Shown piece by piece: positions 1 to 5,453 of a stretch of 8,403 nucleotides of DNA. The stretch spans positions 1-8,403 of the forward strand of contig JAAXHX010000475.1 in the NCBI GenBank assembly GCA_012270635.1, in the 5' to 3' direction. Position numbers and translations under genes: made by a program. The DNA is from Dehalococcoidia bacterium (GTDB lineage Bacteria; Chloroflexota; Dehalococcoidia; Plut-88900). Numbering within the stretch: the stretch's first letter is position 1; each line of letters opens with the position of its first letter. The notes beneath the pieces are model-generated. The model had not been told where the DNA came from. It saw only the letters and a program-made list of their open reading frames with translations, and searched no databases.

Positions 1-401
1 GCCACCAGCATCTTGCGCAGGTTCTCTGCCTGCGTCGCCGAGTCGTCTATCCGGTGCCCGTTCGCCCGGCGGATGGCCATGAGCTCCAGCCTCGTCAGCT
101 TGGACACGCCGTCGACCAGCCGCGTGACCTCCGGCCCGAACCGCTCGTCCAGCTGTTCCGGCGTGACGTCGCAGTCCTCGATGACGTCATGCAGCAACGC
201 CGCCGCTATGCAGTTGGCATCCAGTTTGAGGTCGGCCAGGTGAAGAGCCGTGGAAAGGGGGTGTCGAATGTACGGCTCCCCCGAGAGCCGCACCTGTCCC
301 TCGTGGCTCGACTCCGCGAAATCGTATGCCTCCGCCACGAACCCGAGCCGGTCCTCGGGCAGGTACCTGCCCAGGCTCGAAAGCAGCTTCTCTTTGCTCA
401 T
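1..401 (-). CDS. RelA/SpoT-family (p)ppGpp synthetase/hydrolase, N-terminal HD domain (partial)
   Basis: This is the first 133 codons of a stringent-response enzyme that makes and/or degrades the alarmone (p)ppGpp in the cytosol. The gene is cut off by the window edge. The visible part is the HD hydrolase domain. It shows GEPYIRHPL (residues 41-49, metal-ligand candidate H47), the core LLHDVIEDCDVTPEQL (69-84, with H71-D72 and E75-D76), FGPEVTRLVDGVSKLTRLE (88-106) and QAENLRKM (124-131). All match the Rel/SpoT family, and the intact HD and ED residues suggest a working hydrolase half. The synthetase, TGS and ACT domains would lie outside the window and cannot be judged, so I give no symbol. 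The ATG start makes a normal family N-terminus; GAGGG lies directly against the ATG, an unusually short Shine-Dalgarno spacing. A strong-looking promoter lies just upstream at 434-462. Confidence 0.93.
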   Translation of the reverse strand, partial: MSKEKLLSSLGRYLPEDRLGFVAEAYDFAESSHEGQVRLSGEPYIRHPLSTALHLADLKLDANCIAAALLHDVIEDCDVTPEQLDERFGPEVTRLVDGVSKLTRLELMAIRRANGHRIDDSATQAENLRKMLV

Positions 402-433
402 CCCTCACACTCGCGGCTATTCAACATAACTGA

Positions 434-462
434 AGTATAGTCCACCCCCCCACCCCGTTCAA
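434..462 (-). promoter_or_regulatory. Sigma70-like promoter for the RelA/SpoT gene
   Basis: Read on the minus strand, TTGAAC (462-457) and TATACT (439-434) are separated by exactly 17 bases. This is close to the TTGACA/TATAAT consensus with optimal spacing. The predicted transcript would start near 427 and leave a leader of about 26 bases before the ATG at 401. The spacer is almost pure G on this strand (G4-T-G7-T-G2), which is unusual and may form a G-rich structure. ATTCAAC occurs on the plus strand on both sides of the element (420-426 and 468-474), which could be a regulator site or chance. Confidence 0.6.
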
Positions 463-482
463 TCATATTCAACGCGGCTCTT

Positions 483-500
483 CCCTTGTCAATACAAGGG
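483..500. repeat. Perfect inverted repeat between the HAD gene and the relA-type promoter
   Basis: CCCTTGT and ACAAGGG form a perfect 7-bp stem around a 4-base loop. It lies about 20 bases beyond the HAD gene stop and about 20 bases upstream of the -35 box of the RelA/SpoT promoter. It could act as a weak transcription terminator for the accessory operon or as an operator for the downstream promoter. No T-run follows on either strand, so a classical intrinsic terminator is not supported. Confidence 0.4.
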
Positions 501-520
501 CGTAGGGTAGGGATTGGGCT

Positions 521-1357
521 TCAACCAAACATTCTATTGAAATTTCCATAAGCGGCAACAATGTCAATCCGGGCTTTTACAATCCGTTCCAGTTCTTTAT
601 CTTCCGAATAGTCAGCCGACGCTGCACAATGGACCCGCCCTTCTTTGATGAACCGCTCCGCCTCTACGCGCGCGTTCTTTGTGTGAGGCTTATATACAAC
701 AACAGCCAGTCCTCCCAAGTCTTTAATCAACCTGAAACACGGCACATCCGTTTCACCGTCACCTATGTAGACCATATTCTCAAATGGAATCGGTCTCTGC
801 GATTGCTCGACGAATTTATTTACCCTTGAAGCATCGCTCAGGTCATGGGCGCCCTTGTTGATCCGAAATAAAAACTGCGTTTTGGTCGTGAAATTTACAG
901 CTAACGCCGGCCAGAAGGCTGCATTATGTTCGTCGAACATGAACCGTGATGCGTATATCTTCGTGAATTTTCGGGCTATCACAGTGCCTTCGATAATTTC
1001 CGCGTTGCCAGACGACACGACGTAGTGTTCCACCTTGACTCCCTTACTCTTCCCATAATCGTTGATTTGGTCAAACCAATCGTATACGCCATTGAAGAAC
1101 TCTATACCCTCGCCGCGTTTCTTGAAATCGCCGAGACGTACAGGTATGCCCGCCGCCTTGGCTTTTTCTAACATCAAGCGCATGTACATGAGAATCGGGT
1201 CAGCTTGTATATCCTTCGCACGTTGATTGACTTCCTTCCAAAACTTGCCAGGCCTCATGCCTACATCTGGAATGAAGCTGTTCTCCTGCAGATTGCCGGG
1301 GGCCAGAGTGCCATCAAAATCATATACGATAGCAATAGGAACGTTTTTATTCGGCAT
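521..1357 (-). CDS. HAD-superfamily hydrolase (phosphoserine-phosphatase-like)
   Basis: The product is 278 residues, probably a cytosolic Mg-dependent phosphatase of the haloacid dehalogenase superfamily. Motif I is VYDFDGTLAPG (11-21; nucleophile D13, acid/base D15). Motif II is VVSSGN (113-118). Lys159 or Lys168 are candidates for motif III, and motif IV is YIGDGETDVPCF (197-208; metal ligands D200 and D204). The roughly 95 residues between motifs I and II form a helical C1-type cap, as in phosphoserine phosphatase relatives. The substrate cannot be read from the sequence. There is no signal peptide or membrane segment. The ATG lies 6 bases after the stop of the HTH-peptidase gene, and its Shine-Dalgarno GGAGGA sits inside the end of that gene, so the two are almost certainly co-transcribed and perhaps translationally coupled. 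Base composition is clearly more AT-rich than the dinB, oxidoreductase and aminopeptidase genes, which suggests horizontal transfer. Confidence 0.88.
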   Translation of the reverse strand: MPNKNVPIAIVYDFDGTLAPGNLQENSFIPDVGMRPGKFWKEVNQRAKDIQADPILMYMRLMLEKAKAAGIPVRLGDFKKRGEGIEFFNGVYDWFDQINDYGKSKGVKVEHYVVSSGNAEIIEGTVIARKFTKIYASRFMFDEHNAAFWPALAVNFTTKTQFLFRINKGAHDLSDASRVNKFVEQSQRPIPFENMVYIGDGETDVPCFRLIKDLGGLAVVVYKPHTKNARVEAERFIKEGRVHCAASADYSEDKELERIVKARIDIVAAYGNFNRMFG

Positions 1358-1363
1358 TGGTCC

Positions 1364-2581
1364 TTAGTCCTCCGAAAACTGTTTCCGCACTTCCCCCGAC
1401 CCAACAAATTGGGAGAGCAGCCGATAGTTGCCGACTTCGTAGCGTACCCGACCCGCAACAACCGCCGGATGCACCCCCGCTTCCGCTGCAAGGCTCATGA
1501 CGGACATCGGACTCGGATCGAACTCCACCTTGCTTTCCCTCCAAAGCTCGGGAGGTATGAGCGCATCCTGCGCCCATCGGTCCGCGTCCCTCTCCGATGA
1601 ATCGCCTGCCAAGGACTCGATGCTGCGCAGGCTGTGGTCGTCGATGAAGCCTGTCCGCTCATCTTGCCCGTCCATGTGTAAGCCCATGTGGGCCAACTCG
1701 TGCAGAAGGGTGAACCAAAAATTATCGATCCGATCGTAGCGCAGCGTTAGGCCAATCACTGGCCGTCCGTCGACGAGGCGGAGGGCGGCCCTGTCAAAGT
1801 GGGTCTTGGGCAGGTGCCGGAGACATTCGAGTCCTATCCCCAACTCAGCCAGGAGACTCTCCGCCTGGCGCGGCCCATCTTTGGATGCGCTGAGTTGTGC
1901 AACTTCCCTGAGCATCTCGGGAGTCACCGTTCCCGGTTCGTAGAGGGCACTGGGCACGTGCTCTTGTGCCTTCGCCATAACTTGTAAGCACCATGCCTTG
2001 AGGCTGTACTCGTCAGTTTTGGCATTGATCCGCCGGTCGTTGTTCTTCCGATAGAGGGCATGGGCAGCTTGGGGGCCGCCGGCACGTCGGATGAGATCAG
2101 AAACTATATCTTCGGCGCGGGCCATAAGGTCAGGGACGTCGTCTATCCACTTCGCCTTGGCCATGGCCTTTAGGGGAAATCGTTTGGGTTCGAGGTCGTT
2201 GAGCAGAGAGTCGGAAGTCGGGTGCGGTTCCTGAAGAAGCGCGTCGGCAGGAATCCCGAGGTGCTGGTGAAGGGCCCGAGCCATTGGCATGGTGATCCCA
2301 CGCTTGCCGGATAGCACCTCCGAGACCTTGGCCCGGCTCCCGATGAACGGGACCAGATCGCGAGCCGTCAATCTCGCCTGTTCCATACGGAATTCGATGG
2401 CGGCGATAGGGTCGGGAGGCCCGATAGGGTAGTTGATCCCCTCATACACCGATACCAGGTCTACCAGTACCTCTAGCTGTTCCTCTTCCGGTGTCCCTTC
2501 TTTTGCGTCGAAAAGCTCCTCGATGCGCGCTAGGGCAGCATCGTAGTCTTCTTCCGTTCGGATCGCCCTTATGTTGCTCAT
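1364..2581 (-). CDS. HigA-type HTH antitoxin fused to ImmA/IrrE-family metallopeptidase
   Basis: This 405-residue fusion has two recognisable parts. Residues 1 to about 118 match the HigA-type (COG5499) antitoxin pattern: an acidic N-terminus, YPIGPPDPIAAIEFRMEQ (51-68), then a helix-turn-helix at about 69-112 containing LVPFIGSRAKVSEVLSGKR. Such domains bind the toxin promoter and the HigB toxin. The C-terminal half (about 240-380) is an ImmA/IrrE-like zinc peptidase domain: FTLLHELAHMGLH (290-302) holds the HExxH site (H294, E295, H298), and ERDADRWAQDALIP (330-343) supplies the usual downstream acidic ligand, probably E330. In phage and ICE systems ImmA proteases cleave partner repressors; here both functions share one chain. 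The ATG at 2581 is chosen because the COG5499-type N-terminus begins there, GGTGGGA lies just upstream, and the ancestral toxin stop overlaps it as ATGA. An upstream extension in the same frame overlaps higB and looks non-coding. Confidence 0.9.
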   Translation of the reverse strand: MSNIRAIRTEEDYDAALARIEELFDAKEGTPEEEQLEVLVDLVSVYEGINYPIGPPDPIAAIEFRMEQARLTARDLVPFIGSRAKVSEVLSGKRGITMPMARALHQHLGIPADALLQEPHPTSDSLLNDLEPKRFPLKAMAKAKWIDDVPDLMARAEDIVSDLIRRAGGPQAAHALYRKNNDRRINAKTDEYSLKAWCLQVMAKAQEHVPSALYEPGTVTPEMLREVAQLSASKDGPRQAESLLAELGIGLECLRHLPKTHFDRAALRLVDGRPVIGLTLRYDRIDNFWFTLLHELAHMGLHMDGQDERTGFIDDHSLRSIESLAGDSSERDADRWAQDALIPPELWRESKVEFDPSPMSVMSLAAEAGVHPAVVAGRVRYEVGNYRLLSQFVGSGEVRKQFSED

Positions 2582-2607
2582 ATTCCCACCTTCTCCGCAT
2601 CGACGCG

Positions 2608-2876
2608 TTAGTACGCGGCATGAGTCCCGAGCCATTTGACGTAAACCATCTTCTGCCGGTGCCTGATCCATACCACCAGTCGGTACTTGTTCCCTCCGAT
2701 GTTGAATGCAATCCGGTTGTCTGCCAGGATGCTGGCGATGGCATAGCACTCTTTGAGCTGGACCGGCGTAACCCACTCTGCTTCACTAACTTCTCGTGCC
2801 ATGACTTGAGAGGCTGTTCGGAGTCCGGGTGGAGCTCCCAGAAGCCTCGGGGCGTTTTCTTAGAAATTATCCGCAC
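2608..2876 (-). pseudogene. higB: higB-family RNase toxin gene, frameshifted and prematurely stopped
   Basis: HigB toxins are ribosome-associated mRNA interferases of about 90-105 residues. Reading from a GTG at 2876 gives MRIISKKTPRGFWELHPD and continues to LKSWH (residue 27), a typical HigB N-terminus. The match then jumps to the next frame: REVSEAEWVTPVQLKE, ILADNRIAFNIGGNKYRLVV and VYVKWLGTHAAY. A missing base near 2795-2796 (CAC for CACC on the minus strand) explains the jump. A TAA at 2608-2610 then interrupts the conserved tail, but the same frame continues RVDAEKVGI to a TGA at 2578-2580 that overlaps the next ATG as ATGA. Adding one base gives exactly 100 codons including the stop. 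The start is GTG with no well-placed Shine-Dalgarno. A 64-residue fragment could start at ATG 2802 but would lack the first strand and helix and has no evident ribosome site. A sequencing error could explain one lesion, less easily both. Confidence 0.85.
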
Positions 2877-2902
2877 TGCATATCATATTTGCTCCCTTGG
2901 TC

Positions 2903-2915
2903 ACGATTATACGAT
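2903..2915 (-). promoter_or_regulatory. Candidate -10 region of the higB-HTH/ImmA-HAD operon
   Basis: On the minus strand a perfect TATAAT occupies 2911-2906, about 30 bases upstream of the GTG at 2876. It is flanked by a direct repeat (ACGAT-tat-ACGAT on the plus strand), a possible operator half-site arrangement for the HTH antitoxin. No convincing -35 hexamer is present at 17 bases. The surrounding 2877-2990 stretch is strongly AT-rich and also holds a loose inverted repeat, TATAT (2945-2949) and ATATA (2957-2961). Confidence 0.4.
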
Positions 2916-3041
2916 GCTCCCATTTGCAATATAAGTAATAATTGTATATCTAGTTCATATAGGTAGCAATGAAAATGGGTGCGGTCTACAATGCGACTTA
3001 ACCCCCGTTCATCTAAGACCCGACCCCTCTCCCCAATCCGC

Positions 3042-3056
3042 TAAAATCTCCCCATG
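3042..3056 (+). promoter_or_regulatory. dinB -10 element placed for a leaderless transcript
   Basis: TAAAAT (3042-3047) is followed by exactly six bases (CTCCCC) and then the dinB ATG at 3054. A start site 6-7 bases after the -10 would fall on or next to the ATG, giving a leaderless mRNA. This agrees with the absence of any Shine-Dalgarno before dinB. The block TAAAATCTCCCCAT is nearly identical to TATAATCTCCCCAT at 4387-4400, ahead of the luciferase-like gene. No clear -35 and no recognisable LexA box was found. Confidence 0.5.
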
Positions 3057-4136
3057 CAACCCGACCCCTGGCGCTACATCCTTCACGCCGACCTCGACGC
3101 CTTCTACGCTTCCGTCGAGCAACTCGACAACCCTCAATACGGGGGCCGACCTCTGGTCGTCGGCGGCTCACCCACGGTTCGCGGGGTCGTCGCCGCCGCT
3201 TCCTACGAGGCCCGCAAGTTCGGCATCCGGTCCGCCATGCCCATGCGCACCGCCCTCCGGCTTCATCCTCCCGTCATCCGGGTCTCGCCCCGCTTCGACC
3301 GCTACCGGGAGCTCTCCGAACGGGTCATGGCCGTCTACCGTGCCCTAACCCCCCTCGTCGAGCCCCTCTCCCTGGACGAGGCCTACCTCGACGTCAGCCG
3401 GCAGGTACCCCCCGACGCCGTCCGTCAAACGGCGTCAGACCTCAAGGCCGACGTTCGCAACTCCACCGGGCTTCCCGTCACCGTGGGCGGCGGCGTCTCC
3501 AAGACCGTGGCCAAGATAGCTTCCCAGCTCGGCAAGCCCGATGGCCTGCTCCTAGTCAGCCCCGGCGAGGAGCGGGAGTTCCTCAGGCCCTTGGATGTGG
3601 GCCTTCTCTGGGGTGTCGGAGAAAAGTCCGCCGAGCTTCTGCGCCGCTACGGCATCGACACCATCGGCGACCTGGCAGACCGCAAGGACGCCTGGCTGGG
3701 CCACACCTTCGGCAAGCGCGGCCCCGAGCTCAAGGAAAGGGCCTTGGGCCTGGACCGGGAGCCCGTAGTCCCCTCCCGGGAGACCAAGTCCGTCAGCTCC
3801 GAGACCACCTTCCCCACCGACATCGGCAGCCCAGAGCGTATGGAAGCCATCCTCAAAGACCTCTCCGAAGAGGTGAGCGCCCGACTCAAGAAGGAGGGCC
3901 TGCGCGGCAAGACCGTCTCCATCAAGCTCCGCCTCACCGATTTCACCACCTTCACCCGACAGCAGACGTCTCTCACCCCCACCGACGACGCCATAGACAT
4001 TCTCCGCTCCGCCCGCAGCCTCCTCCGCCGGGAGATGACCCCCGGCCTTGAGTTCCGGCTCCTGGGTGTCGGCGTCTCCGGCTTCCAGGACTTCGGCCAA
4101 CTCCCCCTCTTCCCCCCGGACGAACCCTCCTCATAA
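3054..4136 (+). CDS. dinB: DNA polymerase IV (Y-family translesion polymerase)
   Basis: The 360-residue product is a complete DinB/Pol IV, the usual family length. It copies past damaged bases and extends misaligned primers. The palm and finger motifs are present: ILHADLDAFYASVEQ (9-23; metal ligand D13, steric-gate equivalent Y18), YEARKFGIRSAMP (51-63) and SLDEAYLDV (106-114; catalytic D108 and E109). The thumb carries a helix-hairpin-helix at about 184-208 (LLWGVGEKSAELLRRYGI). The little-finger domain spans about 240-345, and the C-terminal tail holds QLPLF (349-353), a textbook sliding-clamp-binding motif. All catalytic residues are intact, so activity is expected. The gene stands alone after the AT-rich block; its composition returns to the GC-rich host pattern. 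There is no ribosome site and translation is probably leaderless. Confidence 0.96.
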   Translation: MQPDPWRYILHADLDAFYASVEQLDNPQYGGRPLVVGGSPTVRGVVAAASYEARKFGIRSAMPMRTALRLHPPVIRVSPRFDRYRELSERVMAVYRALTPLVEPLSLDEAYLDVSRQVPPDAVRQTASDLKADVRNSTGLPVTVGGGVSKTVAKIASQLGKPDGLLLVSPGEEREFLRPLDVGLLWGVGEKSAELLRRYGIDTIGDLADRKDAWLGHTFGKRGPELKERALGLDREPVVPSRETKSVSSETTFPTDIGSPERMEAILKDLSEEVSARLKKEGLRGKTVSIKLRLTDFTTFTRQQTSLTPTDDAIDILRSARSLLRREMTPGLEFRLLGVGVSGFQDFGQLPLFPPDEPSS

Positions 4137-4168
4137 CCCCCACCCGAACCGGGGACCATCCCCGTCCC

Positions 4169-4196
4169 GTCATTCCGGCCCAGGCAGAAACCCATC
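4169..4196 (+). repeat. Degenerate copy of the CATTCCGGC hairpin repeat
   Basis: GTCATTCCGGCC at the left side matches the other copies, but the right arm is eroded to AGGCAGAAACCCATC, so the stem no longer closes. It is probably a decayed member of the same family as the units at 4213, 4253 and 5390. Confidence 0.5.
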
Positions 4197-4210
4197 GCCT
4201 CCTCCTTCCA

Positions 4211-4238
4211 TCATTCCGGCCCCTCAGCCGGAATCCAT
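4211..4238 (+). repeat. Hairpin repeat, GGC-type arms
   Basis: ATTCCGGC (4213-4220) and GCCGGAAT (4227-4234) form a perfect 8-bp stem around a 6-base loop, flanked by TC on the left and CCATCC on the right. It is the same design as the copies at 4253 and 5390. Such small palindromic repeats are common in intergenic DNA of several GC-rich bacterial groups and can fold at the RNA level after dinB. Confidence 0.8.
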
Positions 4239-4249
4239 CCCACCTCTCC

Positions 4250-4277
4250 GTCATTCCCGACCCCGATCGGGAATCCA
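4250..4277 (+). repeat. Hairpin repeat, CGA-type arms
   Basis: ATTCCCGA (4253-4260) and TCGGGAAT (4267-4274) form a perfect 8-bp stem with a 6-base loop, in the same GTC..CCA frame as its neighbour. The inner stem bases differ from the 4213 copy on both arms and still pair. This is compensatory variation and suggests that structure, not only sequence, is kept. Confidence 0.8.
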
Positions 4278-4355
4278 GGCCCCGCTCGTGCTGAGCCTGT
4301 CGAAGGGAAGTATGAGCGGAGGGGCAGGCCCGCTCGTCCTGAGCCTATCAAAGCA
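4276..4355 (+). repeat. Two direct copies of a CTCGT-CTGAGCCTGTCGAAG-type repeat
   Basis: Copy one (4276-4307) contains CCCGCTCGTGCTGAGCCTGT followed by CGAAG. Copy two (4325-4354) contains CCCGCTCGTCCTGAGCCTAT followed by CAAAG. They are tandem with an 18-base gap and both start with CAGGC. The CTGAGCCTGTCGAAG core is a motif I remember as an abundant dispersed repeat in bacterial genomes, often within a hairpin; here the flanking arms are degenerate. Confidence 0.7.
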
Positions 4356-4386
4356 TGAGGAGGGCCCGACCCCCCACCCCTTACGG

Positions 4387-4422
4387 TATAATCTCCCCAT
4401 CCCCACCCACCGCCACGGAGGA
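4387..4422 (+). promoter_or_regulatory. Promoter -10 and ribosome site of the luciferase-like gene
   Basis: A perfect TATAAT lies at 4387-4392, predicting a start near 4399 and a 30-base leader. GGAGGA (4417-4422) is a strong Shine-Dalgarno six bases before the ATG at 4429 and fixes that start over an upstream in-frame extension that runs through the repeats and overlaps dinB. No good -35 is evident. Confidence 0.6.
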
Positions 4423-4428
4423 ACCCCC

Positions 4429-5373
4429 ATGCAGTTCGGATGCACCCTTCCCAACAGGGGAGACCTTACCTCTGCCGAGAATCTGGTGGTCATGGCCCAG
4501 GCCGCCGAGAAAAACGGCTTCGATTCCGTTTGGGTCAGCGACCACATAATAATCCCCACCGACATCGCACCCCTCTACCCCTACAGCGAGTCCGGCGAGC
4601 TCCCCTTCGACGCCGACTCCCCATACTGCGAACCCCTCACCACCCTCGCCTTCCTCGCCGGGGTCACCGACACCATCCGGCTCGGCACCCACGTCCTCGT
4701 CCTCCCCTACCGCAACCCCCTCCTCGCCGCCAAGATGATATCCACCCTGGACTTTCTTTCCGGGGGACGGGTCATCCTCGGCATCGGGGCCGGGTGGATG
4801 GAGGAGGAGTTCCAGGCCCTCGACTCCCCTCCCTTCCCCGACCGCGGCCGCGTCACCGACGAATACCTCGCCCTCTACCGGGAGCTCTGGACCAGCCCAG
4901 ACCCCGAATTCCAGGGCCGCTTCTCCCACGCCTCCGGCTACAAGTTCTCCCCCAAGCCCGTCCAGCGGCCCGGCCCTCCTATATGGGTCGGCGGCCACAG
5001 CGGCCCCGCCATACGGCGCGCCGCCCGGCTCGGCGACGCCTGGCTCCCCATCGGCCTCCGCGGCACGGCCGGCCTGGAGCCCGACGAGCTCAAGGGCAAG
5101 ATCGAGCTGCTGGCCTCCCTGACCGAGAAGGCCGGCCGGGACTCGGCCTCCATAAAGACTTGCTTTAGCACCGACCTCGGATTCGACTACGCCACTGACG
5201 GCGCCGACCGCCGAGTCCTCTCCGGCGCCCCCGAGCAGATCGCCGAGGATATTCGCCGCTACGTCGAAGTCGGGGTGGACTACTTCCTATTCTCCTACAG
5301 GTCCGGCTCCGTCACGGAGGCCCTGGAGTCCATGGAGCGGTTCGCTACCGAGGTCCGACCCCTGGTCGCATGA
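4429..5373 (+). CDS. Luciferase-like F420/FMN-dependent oxidoreductase
   Basis: This 314-residue protein belongs to the bacterial luciferase-like monooxygenase family (LLM class, a TIM-barrel fold using reduced F420 or FMN). It resembles the Rv2161c-type group of probable F420-dependent oxidoreductases. Visible hallmarks are MQFGCTLPNRG at the first strand, AAEKNGFDSVWVSDHI (25-40), IRLGTHVLVLPYRNP (83-97), LDFLSGGRVILGIGAGW (107-123) followed by MEEEF, and PPIWVGGHSGPAIRRAARLG (183-202) near the cofactor phosphate end. The C-terminal part closes with GAPEQIAEDIRRYVEVGVDYF (266-286), usual for these enzymes. The substrate is unknown; the family oxidises or reduces many small organics. It is a soluble cytosolic enzyme without a signal peptide. 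The methyltransferase downstream lies on the same strand and may be co-transcribed. Confidence 0.9.
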   Translation: MQFGCTLPNRGDLTSAENLVVMAQAAEKNGFDSVWVSDHIIIPTDIAPLYPYSESGELPFDADSPYCEPLTTLAFLAGVTDTIRLGTHVLVLPYRNPLLAAKMISTLDFLSGGRVILGIGAGWMEEEFQALDSPPFPDRGRVTDEYLALYRELWTSPDPEFQGRFSHASGYKFSPKPVQRPGPPIWVGGHSGPAIRRAARLGDAWLPIGLRGTAGLEPDELKGKIELLASLTEKAGRDSASIKTCFSTDLGFDYATDGADRRVLSGAPEQIAEDIRRYVEVGVDYFLFSYRSGSVTEALESMERFATEVRPLVA

Positions 5374-5387
5374 CCTCCTTCCCCCCG

Positions 5388-5415
5388 TCATTCCGGCCTC
5401 CGAGCCGGAATCCAT
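5388..5415 (+). repeat. Hairpin repeat between the oxidoreductase and methyltransferase genes
   Basis: ATTCCGGC (5390-5397) and GCCGGAAT (5404-5411) form a perfect 8-bp stem with a 6-base loop, flanked by GTC and CCATCCC. It has the same sequence arms as the copy at 4213, about 1.2 kb away. It lies in the possible 5' extension of the methyltransferase frame, so that extension would be repeat-encoded. Confidence 0.8.
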
Positions 5416-5453
5416 CCCCTCTTCCGCGACTCTGTTCTCGGGGCTCCGGTGAA

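Noticed and set aside
483..500. Intrinsic terminator after the HAD gene
   Set aside because: The stem is perfect but only 7 bp and no T-run follows on either strand; kept only as an inverted repeat.
2582..2776. 65-residue N-terminal extension of the HTH-peptidase fusion
   Set aside because: It overlaps the higB remnant and has no family resemblance; the COG5499-type start, Shine-Dalgarno and ATGA junction point to 2581.
2938..3053. LexA/SOS box controlling dinB
   Set aside because: I searched for GAAC-N4-GTTC and CTGT-N8-ACAG style palindromes and saw none; isolated GTTC words at 2953 and 3007 have no partner.
4169..4355. Possible CRISPR array
   Set aside because: Repeats are of two different kinds, lack uniform spacers, and no cas genes are present.
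4048..4428. N-terminal extension of the luciferase-like oxidoreductase by 127 residues
   Set aside because: It overlaps dinB and translates the repeat-filled gap; the GGAGGA and family N-terminus fix the start at 4429.
3552..5168. Several long frames opposite or across dinB and the oxidoreductase (3552-4195 minus, 4381-4998 minus, 4440-5168 plus)
   Set aside because: They are Gly/Ala- or Pro/Arg-rich shadows with no motifs, while the frames they overlap contain complete, motif-bearing enzymes.
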